Origin: Streptomyces griseoloalbus
Lineage (GTDB): Bacteria > Actinomycetota > Actinomycetes > Streptomycetales > Streptomycetaceae
Direction: 5' to 3'
Assembly (NCBI GenBank): GCA_014650015.1
Contig: BMUD01000026.1
Location: forward strand, 47,691 to 111,690
DNA length: 64,000 nucleotides
Notes under the pieces: generated by a model
Database searches by the model: none
What the model saw: only the letters and a program-made list of their open reading frames with translations
What the model was told of the DNA's origin: nothing
Program-made: the position numbers and the translations under genes
In this document: positions 26,344 to 34,278 of the stretch, piece by piece
Layout of the letters: the number at the start of each line of letters is the position of its first letter
Numbering within the stretch: the stretch's first letter is position 1

Positions 26344-26350
26344 TCGAAGG

Positions 26351-28051
26351 ATGGACGCTGACGCCATCGAGGAGGGCCGCCGACGCTGGCAGGCCCGGTA
26401 CGACGCCGCGCGCAAGCGCGACGCAGATTTCACCACGCTCTCCGGCGATCCCGTGGAGCCGGTGTACGGGCCCCGGCCCGGGGACACCTACGAGGGGTTC
26501 GAGCGGATCGGCTGGCCGGGTGAGTACCCCTTCACGCGCGGCCTGTATCCGACCGGCTACCGGGGGCGGACGTGGACCATCCGGCAGTTCGCCGGGTTCG
26601 GGAACGCCGAGCAGACCAACGAGCGCTACAAGATGATCCTCGGCAACGGCGGGGGCGGGCTCTCCGTCGCCTTCGACATGCCGACGCTCATGGGCCGCGA
26701 CTCCGACGACCCGCGCTCCCTGGGCGAGGTCGGCCACTGCGGAGTGGCGATCGACTCGGCGGCCGACATGGAGGTGCTGTTCCGTGACATCCCGCTCGGG
26801 GACGTCACCACGTCGATGACCATCAGCGGGCCCGCCGTGCCCGTCTTCTGCATGTACCTCGTCGCCGCCGAGCGCCAGGGCGTCGACCCCGCCGTGCTCA
26901 ACGGCACGCTGCAGACGGACATCTTCAAGGAGTACATCGCCCAGAAGGAGTGGCTCTTCCAGCCCGAGCCGCACCTGCGCCTCATCGGCGACCTGATGGA
27001 GCACTGCGCGGCCGGCATCCCCGCCTACAAGCCGCTGTCGGTCTCCGGCTACCACATCCGCGAGGCCGGGTCGACGGCCGCGCAGGAGCTGGCGTACACC
27101 CTGGCGGACGGCTTCGGGTACGTGGAGCTGGGGCTCAGCCGCGGCCTGGACGTGGACGTCTTCGCCCCCGGCCTGTCGTTCTTCTTCGACGCGCACGTCG
27201 ACTTCTTCGAGGAGATCGCCAAGTTCCGCGCCGCGCGCCGCATCTGGGCCCGCTGGATGAGGGACGTCTACGGCGCGCGGAGCGAGAAGGCGCAGTGGCT
27301 GCGCTTCCACACCCAGACCGCCGGTGTCTCGCTGACCGCCCAGCAGCCGTACAACAACGTCGTCCGCACGGCCGTGGAGGCGCTGGCCGCCGTGCTCGGC
27401 GGGACCAACTCGCTGCACACCAACGCCCTCGACGAGACGTTGGCGCTGCCCAGTGAGCAGGCCGCCGAGATCGCCCTGCGCACCCAGCAGGTGCTGATGG
27501 AGGAGACCGGCGTCGGCAACGTCGCGGACCCGCTGGGCGGCTCCTGGTACGTCGAACAGCTCACCGACCGGATCGAGGCCGACGCCGAGAAGATCTTCGA
27601 GCAGATCAAGGAGCGGGGCCTGCGCGCCCACCCGGACGGGAAGCACCCGATCGGACCGATCACCTCCGGCATCCTGCGCGGCATCGAGGACGGCTGGTTC
27701 ACCGGCGAGATCGCCGAGTCGGCGTTCCGCTACCAGCAGTCGCTGGAGAAGGGCGACAAGCGGGTCGTCGGCGTCAACGTCCACACCGGGTCGGTCACCG
27801 GCGACCTGGAGATCCTGCGGGTCAGCCACGAGGTGGAGCGCGAGCAGGTGCGGCTGCTGGGCGAGCGCAAGGCCGCCCGCGACGACGCGAAGGTCCGCGG
27901 CGCGCTCGACACCATGGTCGAGGCGGCGCGCTCCGGCGCCAACATGATCGAGCCGATGCTCGACGCCGTCCGCGCGGAGGCGACCCTGGGCGAGATCTGC
28001 GGCGTCCTGCGCGACGAGTGGGGCGTCTACACGGAGCCCGCCGGGTTCTGA
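26351..28051 (+). CDS. icmA: Isobutyryl-CoA mutase large subunit IcmA
   Basis: 566 residues, exactly the length known for Streptomyces IcmA. With the small B12-binding subunit IcmB, which is not in the window, it interconverts isobutyryl-CoA and n-butyryl-CoA. The substrate-specificity residues are Phe80 ([10 protein letters not shown]) and Gln198 (KEYIAQKEW). Methylmalonyl-CoA mutase has Tyr89 and Arg207 there, which separates this enzyme from a true MCM. The acyl-CoA binding barrel motifs [12 protein letters not shown] and [18 protein letters not shown] are intact. Like all IcmA proteins it lacks the C-terminal cobalamin domain. It is preceded by a strong palindrome. Confidence 0.96.
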   Translation: MDADAIEEGRRRWQARYDAARKRDADFTTLSGDPVEPVYGPRPGDTYEGFERIGWPGEYPFTRGLYPTGYRGRTWTIRQFAGFGNAEQTNERYKMILGNGGGGLSVAFDMPTLMGRDSDDPRSLGEVGHCGVAIDSAADMEVLFRDIPLGDVTTSMTISGPAVPVFCMYLVAAERQGVDPAVLNGTLQTDIFKEYIAQKEWLFQPEPHLRLIGDLMEHCAAGIPAYKPLSVSGYHIREAGSTAAQELAYTLADGFGYVELGLSRGLDVDVFAPGLSFFFDAHVDFFEEIAKFRAARRIWARWMRDVYGARSEKAQWLRFHTQTAGVSLTAQQPYNNVVRTAVEALAAVLGGTNSLHTNALDETLALPSEQAAEIALRTQQVLMEETGVGNVADPLGGSWYVEQLTDRIEADAEKIFEQIKERGLRAHPDGKHPIGPITSGILRGIEDGWFTGEIAESAFRYQQSLEKGDKRVVGVNVHTGSVTGDLEILRVSHEVEREQVRLLGERKAARDDAKVRGALDTMVEAARSGANMIEPMLDAVRAEATLGEICGVLRDEWGVYTEPAGF

Positions 28052-28067
28052 GGCCTCGGCCCGCAGG

Positions 28068-28880
28068 TCACGGCTTGCGGGCCACCGCTCCGTACAGCGA
28101 GATCACGGCGTTCTCGTCGGTGGTCTCGCCGACGGCGAGCTCGGGATGCCAGTCGGTCAGCTGGACCAGTCCGGGCTCCACGAGCCGAAGTCCCTCGAAG
28201 AAGCGGGCGATCTCCGCGCGGCTGCGCGGCGCGAGCGTGACGCCGCCCGCCTTGTACATCTCGACCCCGCGGCCGACCGCCTCCGGGTCGAAGTCCGCCG
28301 TGAGCTGCGACAGGACCAGATGGCTGCCGGGGGGCAGCGCCTCGACGAGCCGCGCCACCAGCCCGTACGGGTCGTCCTCGTCGCCGAGGAAGTGCGTCAG
28401 CGCGATGAGGGACAGCGCCACCGGCCGGCCGAAGTCCAGCTTCTCGCGGGCCTGTTCCAGGATGCGGCCGGGGTCGCGCACATCGGCCTGGATGTAGTCG
28501 GTGACGCCCTCGGGGGTGCTGTGCAGGAGTGCCTCGGCGTGCTTCAGCACGATGGGATCGTTGTCGGTGTAGACGACGCGGGACTGCGGTGCGATGCGCT
28601 GGGCTATCTGGTGCAGATTGGGTTCGGTGGGGATGCCGGTGCCGATGTCCAGGTACTGGCGGACGCCCGCCTCGCCGGCCAGCCACCGGGTGACCCGCTG
28701 CATGAACCAGCGGTTGGTGCGGGCGATGTGCCGGGCCGTTCCGTCGACGCTCATGATCCGCCGGCCCAGTTCCTCGTCGACCGGGTAGTTGTCCTTGCCG
28801 CCGAGGAACCAGTCGTAGACCCGGGCCGGGTGCGGCCTGGAGGTGTCGATGCGTGCGGTGACGGGTTCGGTCCCGGTCAT
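28068..28880 (-). CDS. SAM-dependent methyltransferase (Methyltransf_19/DUF574 family)
   Basis: 270 residues from the ATG at 28880 (TGTEPVTARIDTSRPHPARVYDWFLGGKDNYPVD). A GGGAG ribosome-binding site lies 7 nt upstream. The VYD(W/Y)xLGGKDNxxxDR start is diagnostic for this actinobacterial family. The SAM-binding loop is QYLDIGTGIPT, and VVYTDNDPIVLKHAEALL follows. Substrates of the family are unknown. It converges on icmA with a 16-bp gap. Confidence 0.9.
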   Translation of the reverse strand: MTGTEPVTARIDTSRPHPARVYDWFLGGKDNYPVDEELGRRIMSVDGTARHIARTNRWFMQRVTRWLAGEAGVRQYLDIGTGIPTEPNLHQIAQRIAPQSRVVYTDNDPIVLKHAEALLHSTPEGVTDYIQADVRDPGRILEQAREKLDFGRPVALSLIALTHFLGDEDDPYGLVARLVEALPPGSHLVLSQLTADFDPEAVGRGVEMYKAGGVTLAPRSRAEIARFFEGLRLVEPGLVQLTDWHPELAVGETTDENAVISLYGAVARKP

Positions 28881-28989
28881 GGGCGGCTCCCTGGCTGCTC
28901 GACGTCGCGCGTGCCCCGGTGGGGGATGATCGCGATCCTCGCAGGGCATCACGGTGACGGCAAGCAACTGCCCGACGACGGTGGGCAGT

Positions 28990-29631
28990 TCAGGGCGCTT
29001 CTCGGTCACCCCGGTCCGGCGCGGCGGCGAGGCCCGACAGCAGGACCCGGGTGAAGCCGTGCACCCACTCCTCGTCCGCCGGTTCCGCGCTGACCAGGGT
29101 GCGGTGGACCACCGCGCCGGCCACCATGTCGAAGATCAAATCGACCGTGCGGGCCGCCTCCCGGGCGTCCGGCTCGGACGGCAGCTCGCCCCGCGCCTGG
29201 GCGCGCGCCCGGCCCGCGAGGACCAGCCGTTTCTGCCGCTCGACGATCGAGGCGCGGATGCGCTCGCGCAGGGCGTCGTCGCGGGTGGCCTCGGCGACCA
29301 CCGCCATCAGCCCGCTCCTGGCCTCCGGGCGGGCCAGGATGGCGGCGAACTGGAGCACCACGCCCTCGATGTCCTCGGCCAGCGAGCCCCGGTCGGGCAG
29401 GGTCAGCTCGTCGAAGAGCTCCGCGACCGCGTCCACGACCAGTTCGTTCTTGCCCGCCCAGCGCCGGTAGAGAGTGGTCTTCGCGACCCCGGCGCGAATC
29501 GCCACGTCTCCCAAGGTGAGCCTGGACCACCCCAGTTCGACCAGAGCCTCACGGGTCGCGGCCAGGATCGCGGCGTCCGCGGCGGTACTGCGCGGACGCC
29601 CGGCGCGACTGGCTGGGCTGCGGCTCTGCAT
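28990..29631 (-). CDS. TetR-family transcriptional regulator
   Basis: 213 residues from the ATG at 29631 (QSRSPASRAGRPRSTAADAAILAATREALVELG). The helix-turn-helix is LTLGDVAIRAGVAKTTLYRRWAGKNELV (about residues 38-66). The C-terminal ligand domain resembles the TetR_C_11 class. A good operator palindrome lies 84 bp upstream (29715-29731) in the spacer shared with the divergent thioredoxin gene. It likely represses itself and perhaps that gene. Confidence 0.9.
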   Translation of the reverse strand: MQSRSPASRAGRPRSTAADAAILAATREALVELGWSRLTLGDVAIRAGVAKTTLYRRWAGKNELVVDAVAELFDELTLPDRGSLAEDIEGVVLQFAAILARPEARSGLMAVVAEATRDDALRERIRASIVERQKRLVLAGRARAQARGELPSEPDAREAARTVDLIFDMVAGAVVHRTLVSAEPADEEWVHGFTRVLLSGLAAAPDRGDREAP

Positions 29632-29714
29632 GTCACGACCATAACCGGCGGAAACCGTGCGGTCGTGAGGGAGATCACCGGAGTGCGGTGTCCGGGGAGC
29701 GCCGCCCGGTATTA

Positions 29715-29731
29715 CGCTACGACTCGTAGCG
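29715..29731. promoter_or_regulatory. Probable TetR operator
   Basis: CGCTACGA-C-TCGTAGCG is a perfect 17-bp palindrome, the form typical of TetR-family sites (CTACGAnTCGTAG core). It sits between the divergent tetR and thioredoxin-TPR genes. Confidence 0.75.
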
Positions 29732-29863
29732 GAAGCGCGCGTGACCGGCGTGCCCGAGCGACGACCACGGCGTGGGGTGGGGACCCGGCGCCCAACAGCA
29801 CACGATGGCCTGGCTTTCCGTCGCGTTTTCACACACGCGCGCAGTACGGGGGAGGATAGACGC

Positions 29864-30841
29864 ATGCAGCCACGGAACATGTCCATGAGCGGAGTCGTCG
29901 ACCTCGCCGCGGTGAAGGCGGCCCAGGAGGCCAAGGCGAAGGCGGAGCAGGCGCGCGCCGAAACGGCCCGGCAGGGTGGCGGGGGTGCCGTCTCCCCGGC
30001 CGATCTCGTCATCGACGTCGACGAGGCCGGCTTCGAACGCGACGTCCTGCAGCGGTCCACCGAGGTCCCGGTCGTCATCGACTTCTGGGCCGAGTGGTGC
30101 GAGCCCTGCAAGCAGCTGAGCCCGCTGCTGGAGCGGCTCACCGTCGAGTACAACGGGCGCGTCCTCCTCGCCAAGATCGACGTCGACGCCAATCAGATGC
30201 TGATGCAGCAGTTCGGGATCCAGGGGATCCCGGCCGTCTTCGCGGTGGTGGCCGGGCAGGCGCTGCCGCTCTTCCAGGGTGCCGCGGGCGAGGCGCAGAT
30301 CCGCCAGACCCTGGACCAGCTGGTGCAGGTCGGCGAGGAGCGCTTCGGCCTGACCGGCCTCACCGTCGACCCCGACGCCGAACCGGGCGGCGGAGCGCAG
30401 GCGCCCGAGGCCGCGCCCGCCGGTCCCTACGACGCCCTGCTGGAGGCCGCGGTCCAGGCGCTGGACGCCGGGGACTTCGGCGGCGCCGTCCAGGCGTACA
30501 AGAACGTGCTCGCCGACGACCCGGGCAACTCGGAGGCCAAGCTGGGTCTCGCCCAGGCCGAACTGCTCCAGCGGGTGCAGGGCATGGACCCGCAGCAGGT
30601 GCGCAAGGAGGCCGCCGAGAAGCCGGGGGACGCCGGGGTGCAGATCGCCGCCGCCGACCTGGACCTGGTGGGCGGTCATGTCGAGGACGCCTTCGGCCGG
30701 CTCATCGAGACGGTGGGGCGCACCGCGGGCGACGACCGTGACGCCGTACGGATGCGGCTGCTGGAGCTGTTCGAGGTGGTCGGTGCCGACGATCCGCGTG
30801 TGATCGCCGCGCGCCGGGCGCTGGCGCGGGCCCTGTTCTGA
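29864..30841 (+). CDS. Thioredoxin-like protein with C-terminal TPR region (CnoX-like)
   Basis: 325 residues from the ATG at 29864, which follows a strong GGGGGAGG site. A charged helical N-terminus (AAVKAAQEAKAKAEQARAE) precedes a thioredoxin domain at about 50-160 with active site Cys79-Glu-Pro-Cys82 (DFWAEWCEPCKQL) and the cis-Pro loop GIQGIPAVFAV. From about residue 195 a helical TPR-like region follows (LLEAAVQALDAGDFGGAVQAYKNVLADDPGNSEAKLGLAQAEL). This domain order matches chaperone-thioredoxins of the CnoX/YbbN type that guard proteins against oxidative aggregation; the role is inferred. Confidence 0.9.
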   Translation: MQPRNMSMSGVVDLAAVKAAQEAKAKAEQARAETARQGGGGAVSPADLVIDVDEAGFERDVLQRSTEVPVVIDFWAEWCEPCKQLSPLLERLTVEYNGRVLLAKIDVDANQMLMQQFGIQGIPAVFAVVAGQALPLFQGAAGEAQIRQTLDQLVQVGEERFGLTGLTVDPDAEPGGGAQAPEAAPAGPYDALLEAAVQALDAGDFGGAVQAYKNVLADDPGNSEAKLGLAQAELLQRVQGMDPQQVRKEAAEKPGDAGVQIAAADLDLVGGHVEDAFGRLIETVGRTAGDDRDAVRMRLLELFEVVGADDPRVIAARRALARALF

Positions 30842-30932
30842 GCTGTCCGGGCGGCGATGCCCGGTTACGACCGGTTCGCCGACCGGCTGGGCCCGTGGGG
30901 CCCGAGGTGCCGGTCGGCCCCCGGAGGCCGAT

Positions 30933-30970
30933 GCGGCCGCGTTTTGCCAAAACTTGGCAATCGCGGCCGC
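30933..30970 (+). terminator. Hairpin after thioredoxin-TPR gene
   Basis: The arms are GCGGCCGCG plus TTGCCAA (30933-30950) and TTGGCAA plus CGCGGCCGC (30954-30970), with loop AAC and a one-to-two base bulge. The 16 bp of pairing would make a strong terminator about 90 bp after the stop. Confidence 0.6.
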
Positions 30971-30972
30971 TG

Positions 30973-30985
30973 TTACTGCCAGTAA
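30973..30985. promoter_or_regulatory. Palindrome TTACTG-C-CAGTAA
   Basis: A perfect 13-bp palindrome directly after the hairpin. Its TTACT/AGTAA half-sites recur at 31102-31115. Confidence 0.5.
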
Positions 30986-31099
30986 GTCGCAGGCGTTGAT
31001 CTGTCGGATTCTGTCCAGCGATCAATAGTTTTGTACGGCCCTTTCAGTGCACCCAGCGTCGTCGAGCGAGACCTGCGGGTCGTTGTTCGGTTATCCGGC

Positions 31100-31117
31100 C
31101 GTTACTAGCGAGTAACG
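31100..31117. promoter_or_regulatory. Palindrome CGTTACT-AGCG-AGTAACG
   Basis: Perfect 7-bp arms separated by 4 bp, sharing TTACT/AGTAA half-sites with 30973-30985. It lies 380 bp before the DUF6230 ATG and may be an operator for that cluster. Confidence 0.55.
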
Positions 31118-31496
31118 AACCCCCTTGTGCCTGCGGCGAGAATGCACCACGATCGGCGACGCTCGGTCCATTCCCGTACCCCGACATCCGGTCGGGCCGC
31201 GGGAACTCCAGGGTCCCCACCGAGCAGAACCGGCGGCAGTGGCGCCGGTTCTCGGACAGGGGGGTCTTCGCCCACCCGGCGAAGCCTGTCCAGCAGGGTT
31301 GTGCGTGATGCGTGTCAGGCGCGACCAGTGGTTGTCGCTCGGGGGTGATCGCCGGTGATTCGGGCGCGTACGTACGCCGCCGAGCGCGGGCGCTCTCCTT
31401 TCCGAGGACGTAGCACTTCTCCCATCCCTGCCCGTCTGCGGCCGCCGGTACGGCGGCGAGTCGGGACAGGAGATGTACGTCCGAGAAGGAGGAAAT

Positions 31497-32138
31497 ATGG
31501 AGTCCCAAGTGCGTGGCGGGACCAGATGGAAGCGGTTCGCTGTGGTCATGGTGCCCAGCGTGCTCGCTACGGCGGCGGTGGGTGTCGGTCTGGCGCAGGG
31601 CGCCCTCGCGGCGTCGTTCAGCGTGTCCGGCCAGCAGTTCAAGGTGACGGCCAGTCACCTGCACGGCGAGGGTTTCGCCCAGTACGGCGGCATCGACGAG
31701 GTCTACACCTCGGTCAAGGGTGACAAGAAGACCAAGGTCCCGGTCGCGATCTCGTCGTTCGACAAGGCGACGATCAACAGGATGTGCCAGTCGGTCAGGA
31801 CGGACATACCCCTGGTGGGGACGGTCTACCTCCGTCTTGAGGCGGGCAACGACGAGAAGAAGCCGGTCGAGGCCAAGAACCTCTTCATCGACGTCGCCCA
31901 GCTCGACGCCGACGCGACGTTCTCGGACATCGACATCGGTGTCGCGGTCAAGGACAAGACGCGTGGCCCCGACATCAAGCCGGGCGAGAGCGTGCTGCCG
32001 GGTGGCTTCGCCCAGCAGGCGCGGACGGCCGACCTCTACGGCGTCGAGCAGACGGCGTGGGCGACCACGGCCGGCACGTTCACGCTGAACGGGCTGTCGA
32101 TGCGGCTCGGTACGGACGCCAAGATGGAGTGCTACTGA
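31497..32138 (+). CDS. DUF6230 secreted or membrane-anchored protein
   Basis: 213 residues. Translation starts at the ATG at 31497 after a perfect AGAAGGAGG site. An N-terminal signal/anchor helix (FAVVMVPSVLATAAVGVGLAQGALA) is followed by a beta-rich domain (ASFSVSGQQFKVTASHLHGEGFAQYGGIDEV...). The DUF6230 family is old-annotated as cholesterol esterase, without catalytic residues that I can see. It is paired with DUF6114 downstream, as in many Streptomyces. Probably a surface protein; function unknown. Confidence 0.88.
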   Translation: MESQVRGGTRWKRFAVVMVPSVLATAAVGVGLAQGALAASFSVSGQQFKVTASHLHGEGFAQYGGIDEVYTSVKGDKKTKVPVAISSFDKATINRMCQSVRTDIPLVGTVYLRLEAGNDEKKPVEAKNLFIDVAQLDADATFSDIDIGVAVKDKTRGPDIKPGESVLPGGFAQQARTADLYGVEQTAWATTAGTFTLNGLSMRLGTDAKMECY

Positions 32139-32157
32139 CGGCTCCGCCACCGGGTGT

Positions 32158-32182
32158 CCTGGGGCAGTCGAGCTGCCCCAGG
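32158..32182 (+). terminator. Hairpin after the DUF6230 gene
   Basis: CCTGGGGCAG (32158-32167), loop TCGAG, CTGCCCCAGG (32173-32182): a perfect 10-bp stem 20 bp after the stop. It may attenuate rather than fully stop transcription into the DUF6114 gene. Confidence 0.7.
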
Positions 32183-32322
32183 GGCGGGGAAGCCGTCGCT
32201 TCTCCGCCCCGCCGGCCCGGCCGGCCCACGGGCCGGGCCACCTCACAGACTCAGACTTCCGGCTTCTCCACGCCAACGGCCGAGCCGGTACGTACTTCCA
32301 CCGGACCCAGGGAGCTTTTTCC

Positions 32323-32907
32323 ATGAGTGCCGAGACTCCGGGCCAGAGCGCCGGGACCTTCACCCGGTTGCGTCTGCGATTCCGCGACTGGCGGGGCACC
32401 CGGCCGTTCTGGGCCGGCCTGTTCACCATGCTGGGCGGATTCCCCATCGCGTACCTCCCCTACGCCACGCTCAAGCTGGGCCACATGTCGCTGGCCATGG
32501 CGACGACCGCCGGCGCGGGGTCACTGATCATCGGCGTCCTGCTGGTCACGCTGGGCCTGACCATGTGGTTCCAGTCGGCCACCCGTGTCTTCGCCGGTGT
32601 CGCGGCGATCCTGCTGGCGCTGGTGTCGCTCGTGGTCTCCAACATCGGCGGTTTCGTGGTCGGCTTCCTGCTCGCGCTGATCGGCGGTGCTCTCGCCCTC
32701 TCCTGGGTGCCGGGCAAGCCGTCGTCCGGGGCGACGGGTGAGCGCTACGACGCCGACGCGCCCACGGGGCAGGCGGCCCCGGGCGACGCGCCCGAAAGCC
32801 CCGCCGCAGGGCCGCTCTTCCCGGCCGCCCCCTTCGACAAGGGGGAAGGCGGGGAGACGGACGGTGTCCGGGCCGCAGTCCGCGACGGGGGGCACCGTGT
32901 CGGCTGA
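32323..32907 (+). CDS. DUF6114 membrane protein
   Basis: 194 residues. Four hydrophobic segments between about residues 28 and 130 (PFWAGLFTMLGGFPIAYLPY, MATTAGAGSLIIGVLLVTLGLTMWF, VFAGVAAILLALVSLVVSNIGG, VGFLLALIGGALALSW) are followed by a Pro/Ala-rich cytoplasmic tail. The start ATG follows a pyrimidine-rich spacer with only AGGGAG 10 nt upstream. Its 3' end overlaps the next gene by 11 bp. It is the usual partner of DUF6230; function unknown. Confidence 0.88.
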   Translation: MSAETPGQSAGTFTRLRLRFRDWRGTRPFWAGLFTMLGGFPIAYLPYATLKLGHMSLAMATTAGAGSLIIGVLLVTLGLTMWFQSATRVFAGVAAILLALVSLVVSNIGGFVVGFLLALIGGALALSWVPGKPSSGATGERYDADAPTGQAAPGDAPESPAAGPLFPAAPFDKGEGGETDGVRAAVRDGGHRVG

Positions 32908-34183
32908 CGAGGTGCGCGGGCCGCGTCACGCGGCCCCCAGGAAACCGCTGTTCACCAGATTCCACGTACCGAGCGGCAAGGCGATCGCCCTGGCGGCGAT
33001 GCCCACCGCGGTCCTCATGGGCATGGGGTTCACGCCGACCCTGGCGCTCGCCGACGGCAACGACGGGGCGCCGCCGGCGAACAGCCTGACCGCCGACGAG
33101 TACAAGGACTGCCTGGACGCCCTCGAGGGCGCCGAGAAGGGGGACGCCACCGCGTCGCCCACGCCGTCCGCCTCGGCGAGCGACAAGGCCACCCCGGAAC
33201 AGGACGCCGGCGCCGAGCCCGGCACCTCGGCCTCCCCCGGTGCGGGCCAGGGCGCGTCCCCTTCGTCCCCTTCGTCGGATTCAGGTTCCGACGACGAGGA
33301 CGAGCCGGCGCCCACCCCCTCCGCGACCGCGGGCGGGCCGGAGCCCGACGAGCAGGACGAGCCCGCCCCGGCCCCCTCGAAGAGCGACCGCGACCTCCTG
33401 GAGGACGTGGGGGACGCCGTCAAGGACGTCCTCACCCCGGGCGGGAAGGAAACCGAGGCGAGTCCCACCCCGTCCGCCTCCGCTTCCGCCGCCGAGGAGA
33501 AGGGCAAGGACGCGGCCGGCACCGTGGAGGAGACCACCGAGAAGGTCACCGACACGGTCGAGGACACCGTGAAGGACACCGGCGACAAGGCGTCCCAGGC
33601 CGCCGAGGACGCCGAGGAGACGGTCGAGGAAGCCGCCCAGGAGGCGACCGCGACCCCCGGGGCCACCGCCTCGCCGAGCCCCAGCGAGACGTCCACGGCC
33701 GACCCCGGGGACTGCCCGGTCGCCACCGACGCCGAGGGCGGGGTCGACAACAAGATCCTGCTGCCCGACGACCCGTGGTTCCTGAACGCCAGCTCACTGA
33801 CGCTGAAGGGCGCCGACTACCAGGGCATCGTCGAGGTGCGCACGGCCAACGGCAGCACCAAGAAGGTGCTGAAGTACGTCGTCTCCGACGGCACCGACAT
33901 CGGCGACCTGCACCAGACGGTCAAGGACAAGCAGTCCGGCAAGACGCACCACGTGCAGGCCGCCGAGGGGTCGATGTCCACCATCCGCGACGGCGACACC
34001 GTGATGTACACCGAGAAGATCTCCGGCAAGCTGCTCGGGCTGATACCGATCACGTTCGACCCGGAGCACCCGCCGCCGCTGAACATCCCGCTGATCTACT
34101 TCACCGACGTGACGGTGCAGCAGGCCGGACAGTTCGGCGGGACCCTGCACATCCCCGGACTCCAGCAGTACGTCACCGGCTGA
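32897..34183 (+). CDS. Large secreted protein with low-complexity middle (DUF6230/6114 cluster)
   Basis: 428 residues from the GTG at 32897 (SADEVRGPRHAAPRKPLFTRFHVPSG). The signal sequence is IALAAMPTAVLMGMGFTPTLALADG. Residues about 55-270 are low complexity: Pro/Ser/Thr/Asp/Glu stretches (SPTPSASAS) and a helical repeat (TEKVTDTVEDTVKDTGDKASQAAEDAEETVEEA). A folded C-terminal domain of about 150 residues begins at DPGDCPVATDAEGG and ends GLQQYVTG. It overlaps the DUF6114 gene, so it belongs to that operon. It is probably a surface-exposed adhesin-like or cell-wall protein; no enzyme motif is seen. Confidence 0.8.
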   Translation: MSADEVRGPRHAAPRKPLFTRFHVPSGKAIALAAMPTAVLMGMGFTPTLALADGNDGAPPANSLTADEYKDCLDALEGAEKGDATASPTPSASASDKATPEQDAGAEPGTSASPGAGQGASPSSPSSDSGSDDEDEPAPTPSATAGGPEPDEQDEPAPAPSKSDRDLLEDVGDAVKDVLTPGGKETEASPTPSASASAAEEKGKDAAGTVEETTEKVTDTVEDTVKDTGDKASQAAEDAEETVEEAAQEATATPGATASPSPSETSTADPGDCPVATDAEGGVDNKILLPDDPWFLNASSLTLKGADYQGIVEVRTANGSTKKVLKYVVSDGTDIGDLHQTVKDKQSGKTHHVQAAEGSMSTIRDGDTVMYTEKISGKLLGLIPITFDPEHPPPLNIPLIYFTDVTVQQAGQFGGTLHIPGLQQYVTG

Positions 34184-34218
34184 GAGCCCGTCAGGACCCT
34201 TCCGGGAGCCGCACAAAA

Positions 34219-34258
34219 CGCCGAGGGCGCCCCCTGTCCGCAGGGAGCGCCCTCGGCG
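34219..34258. terminator. Bidirectional terminator between secreted-protein gene and pyk
   Basis: CGCCGAGGGCGC (34219-34230) pairs with GCGCCCTCGGCG (34247-34258). CCCTG/CAGGG extends the stem inside and the loop is TCCG. About 17 bp pair, with one mismatch. Confidence 0.85.
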
Positions 34259-34278
34259 CCGTACCGGGCCGGTGCGGG

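Larger units (their letters stand above)
30842..31496. other. 655-bp intergenic region with several palindromes
   Basis: No supported gene lies here; short frames on both strands lack ribosome-binding sites. It contains a terminator-like hairpin (30933-30970), TTACTG-C-CAGTAA (30973-30985) and CGTTACT-AGCG-AGTAACG (31100-31117). It is longer than other spacers in the window and probably carries a long 5' leader or a complex promoter for the DUF6230 cluster. Confidence 0.6.

Noticed and set aside
26273-26350. Cobalamin riboswitch before icmA
   Set aside because: The 78-bp gap is too short for the aptamer and lacks the B12 box; the palindrome explains the conserved-looking DNA.
26351-28051. 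Annotation of the mutase as methylmalonyl-CoA mutase
   Set aside because: Phe80 and Gln198 replace the Tyr and Arg needed for the methylmalonyl carboxylate, and the length (566) fits IcmA.
31125-31358. Small gene upstream of DUF6230
   Set aside because: Several overlapping short frames of equal quality, none with a ribosome-binding site or codon bias.
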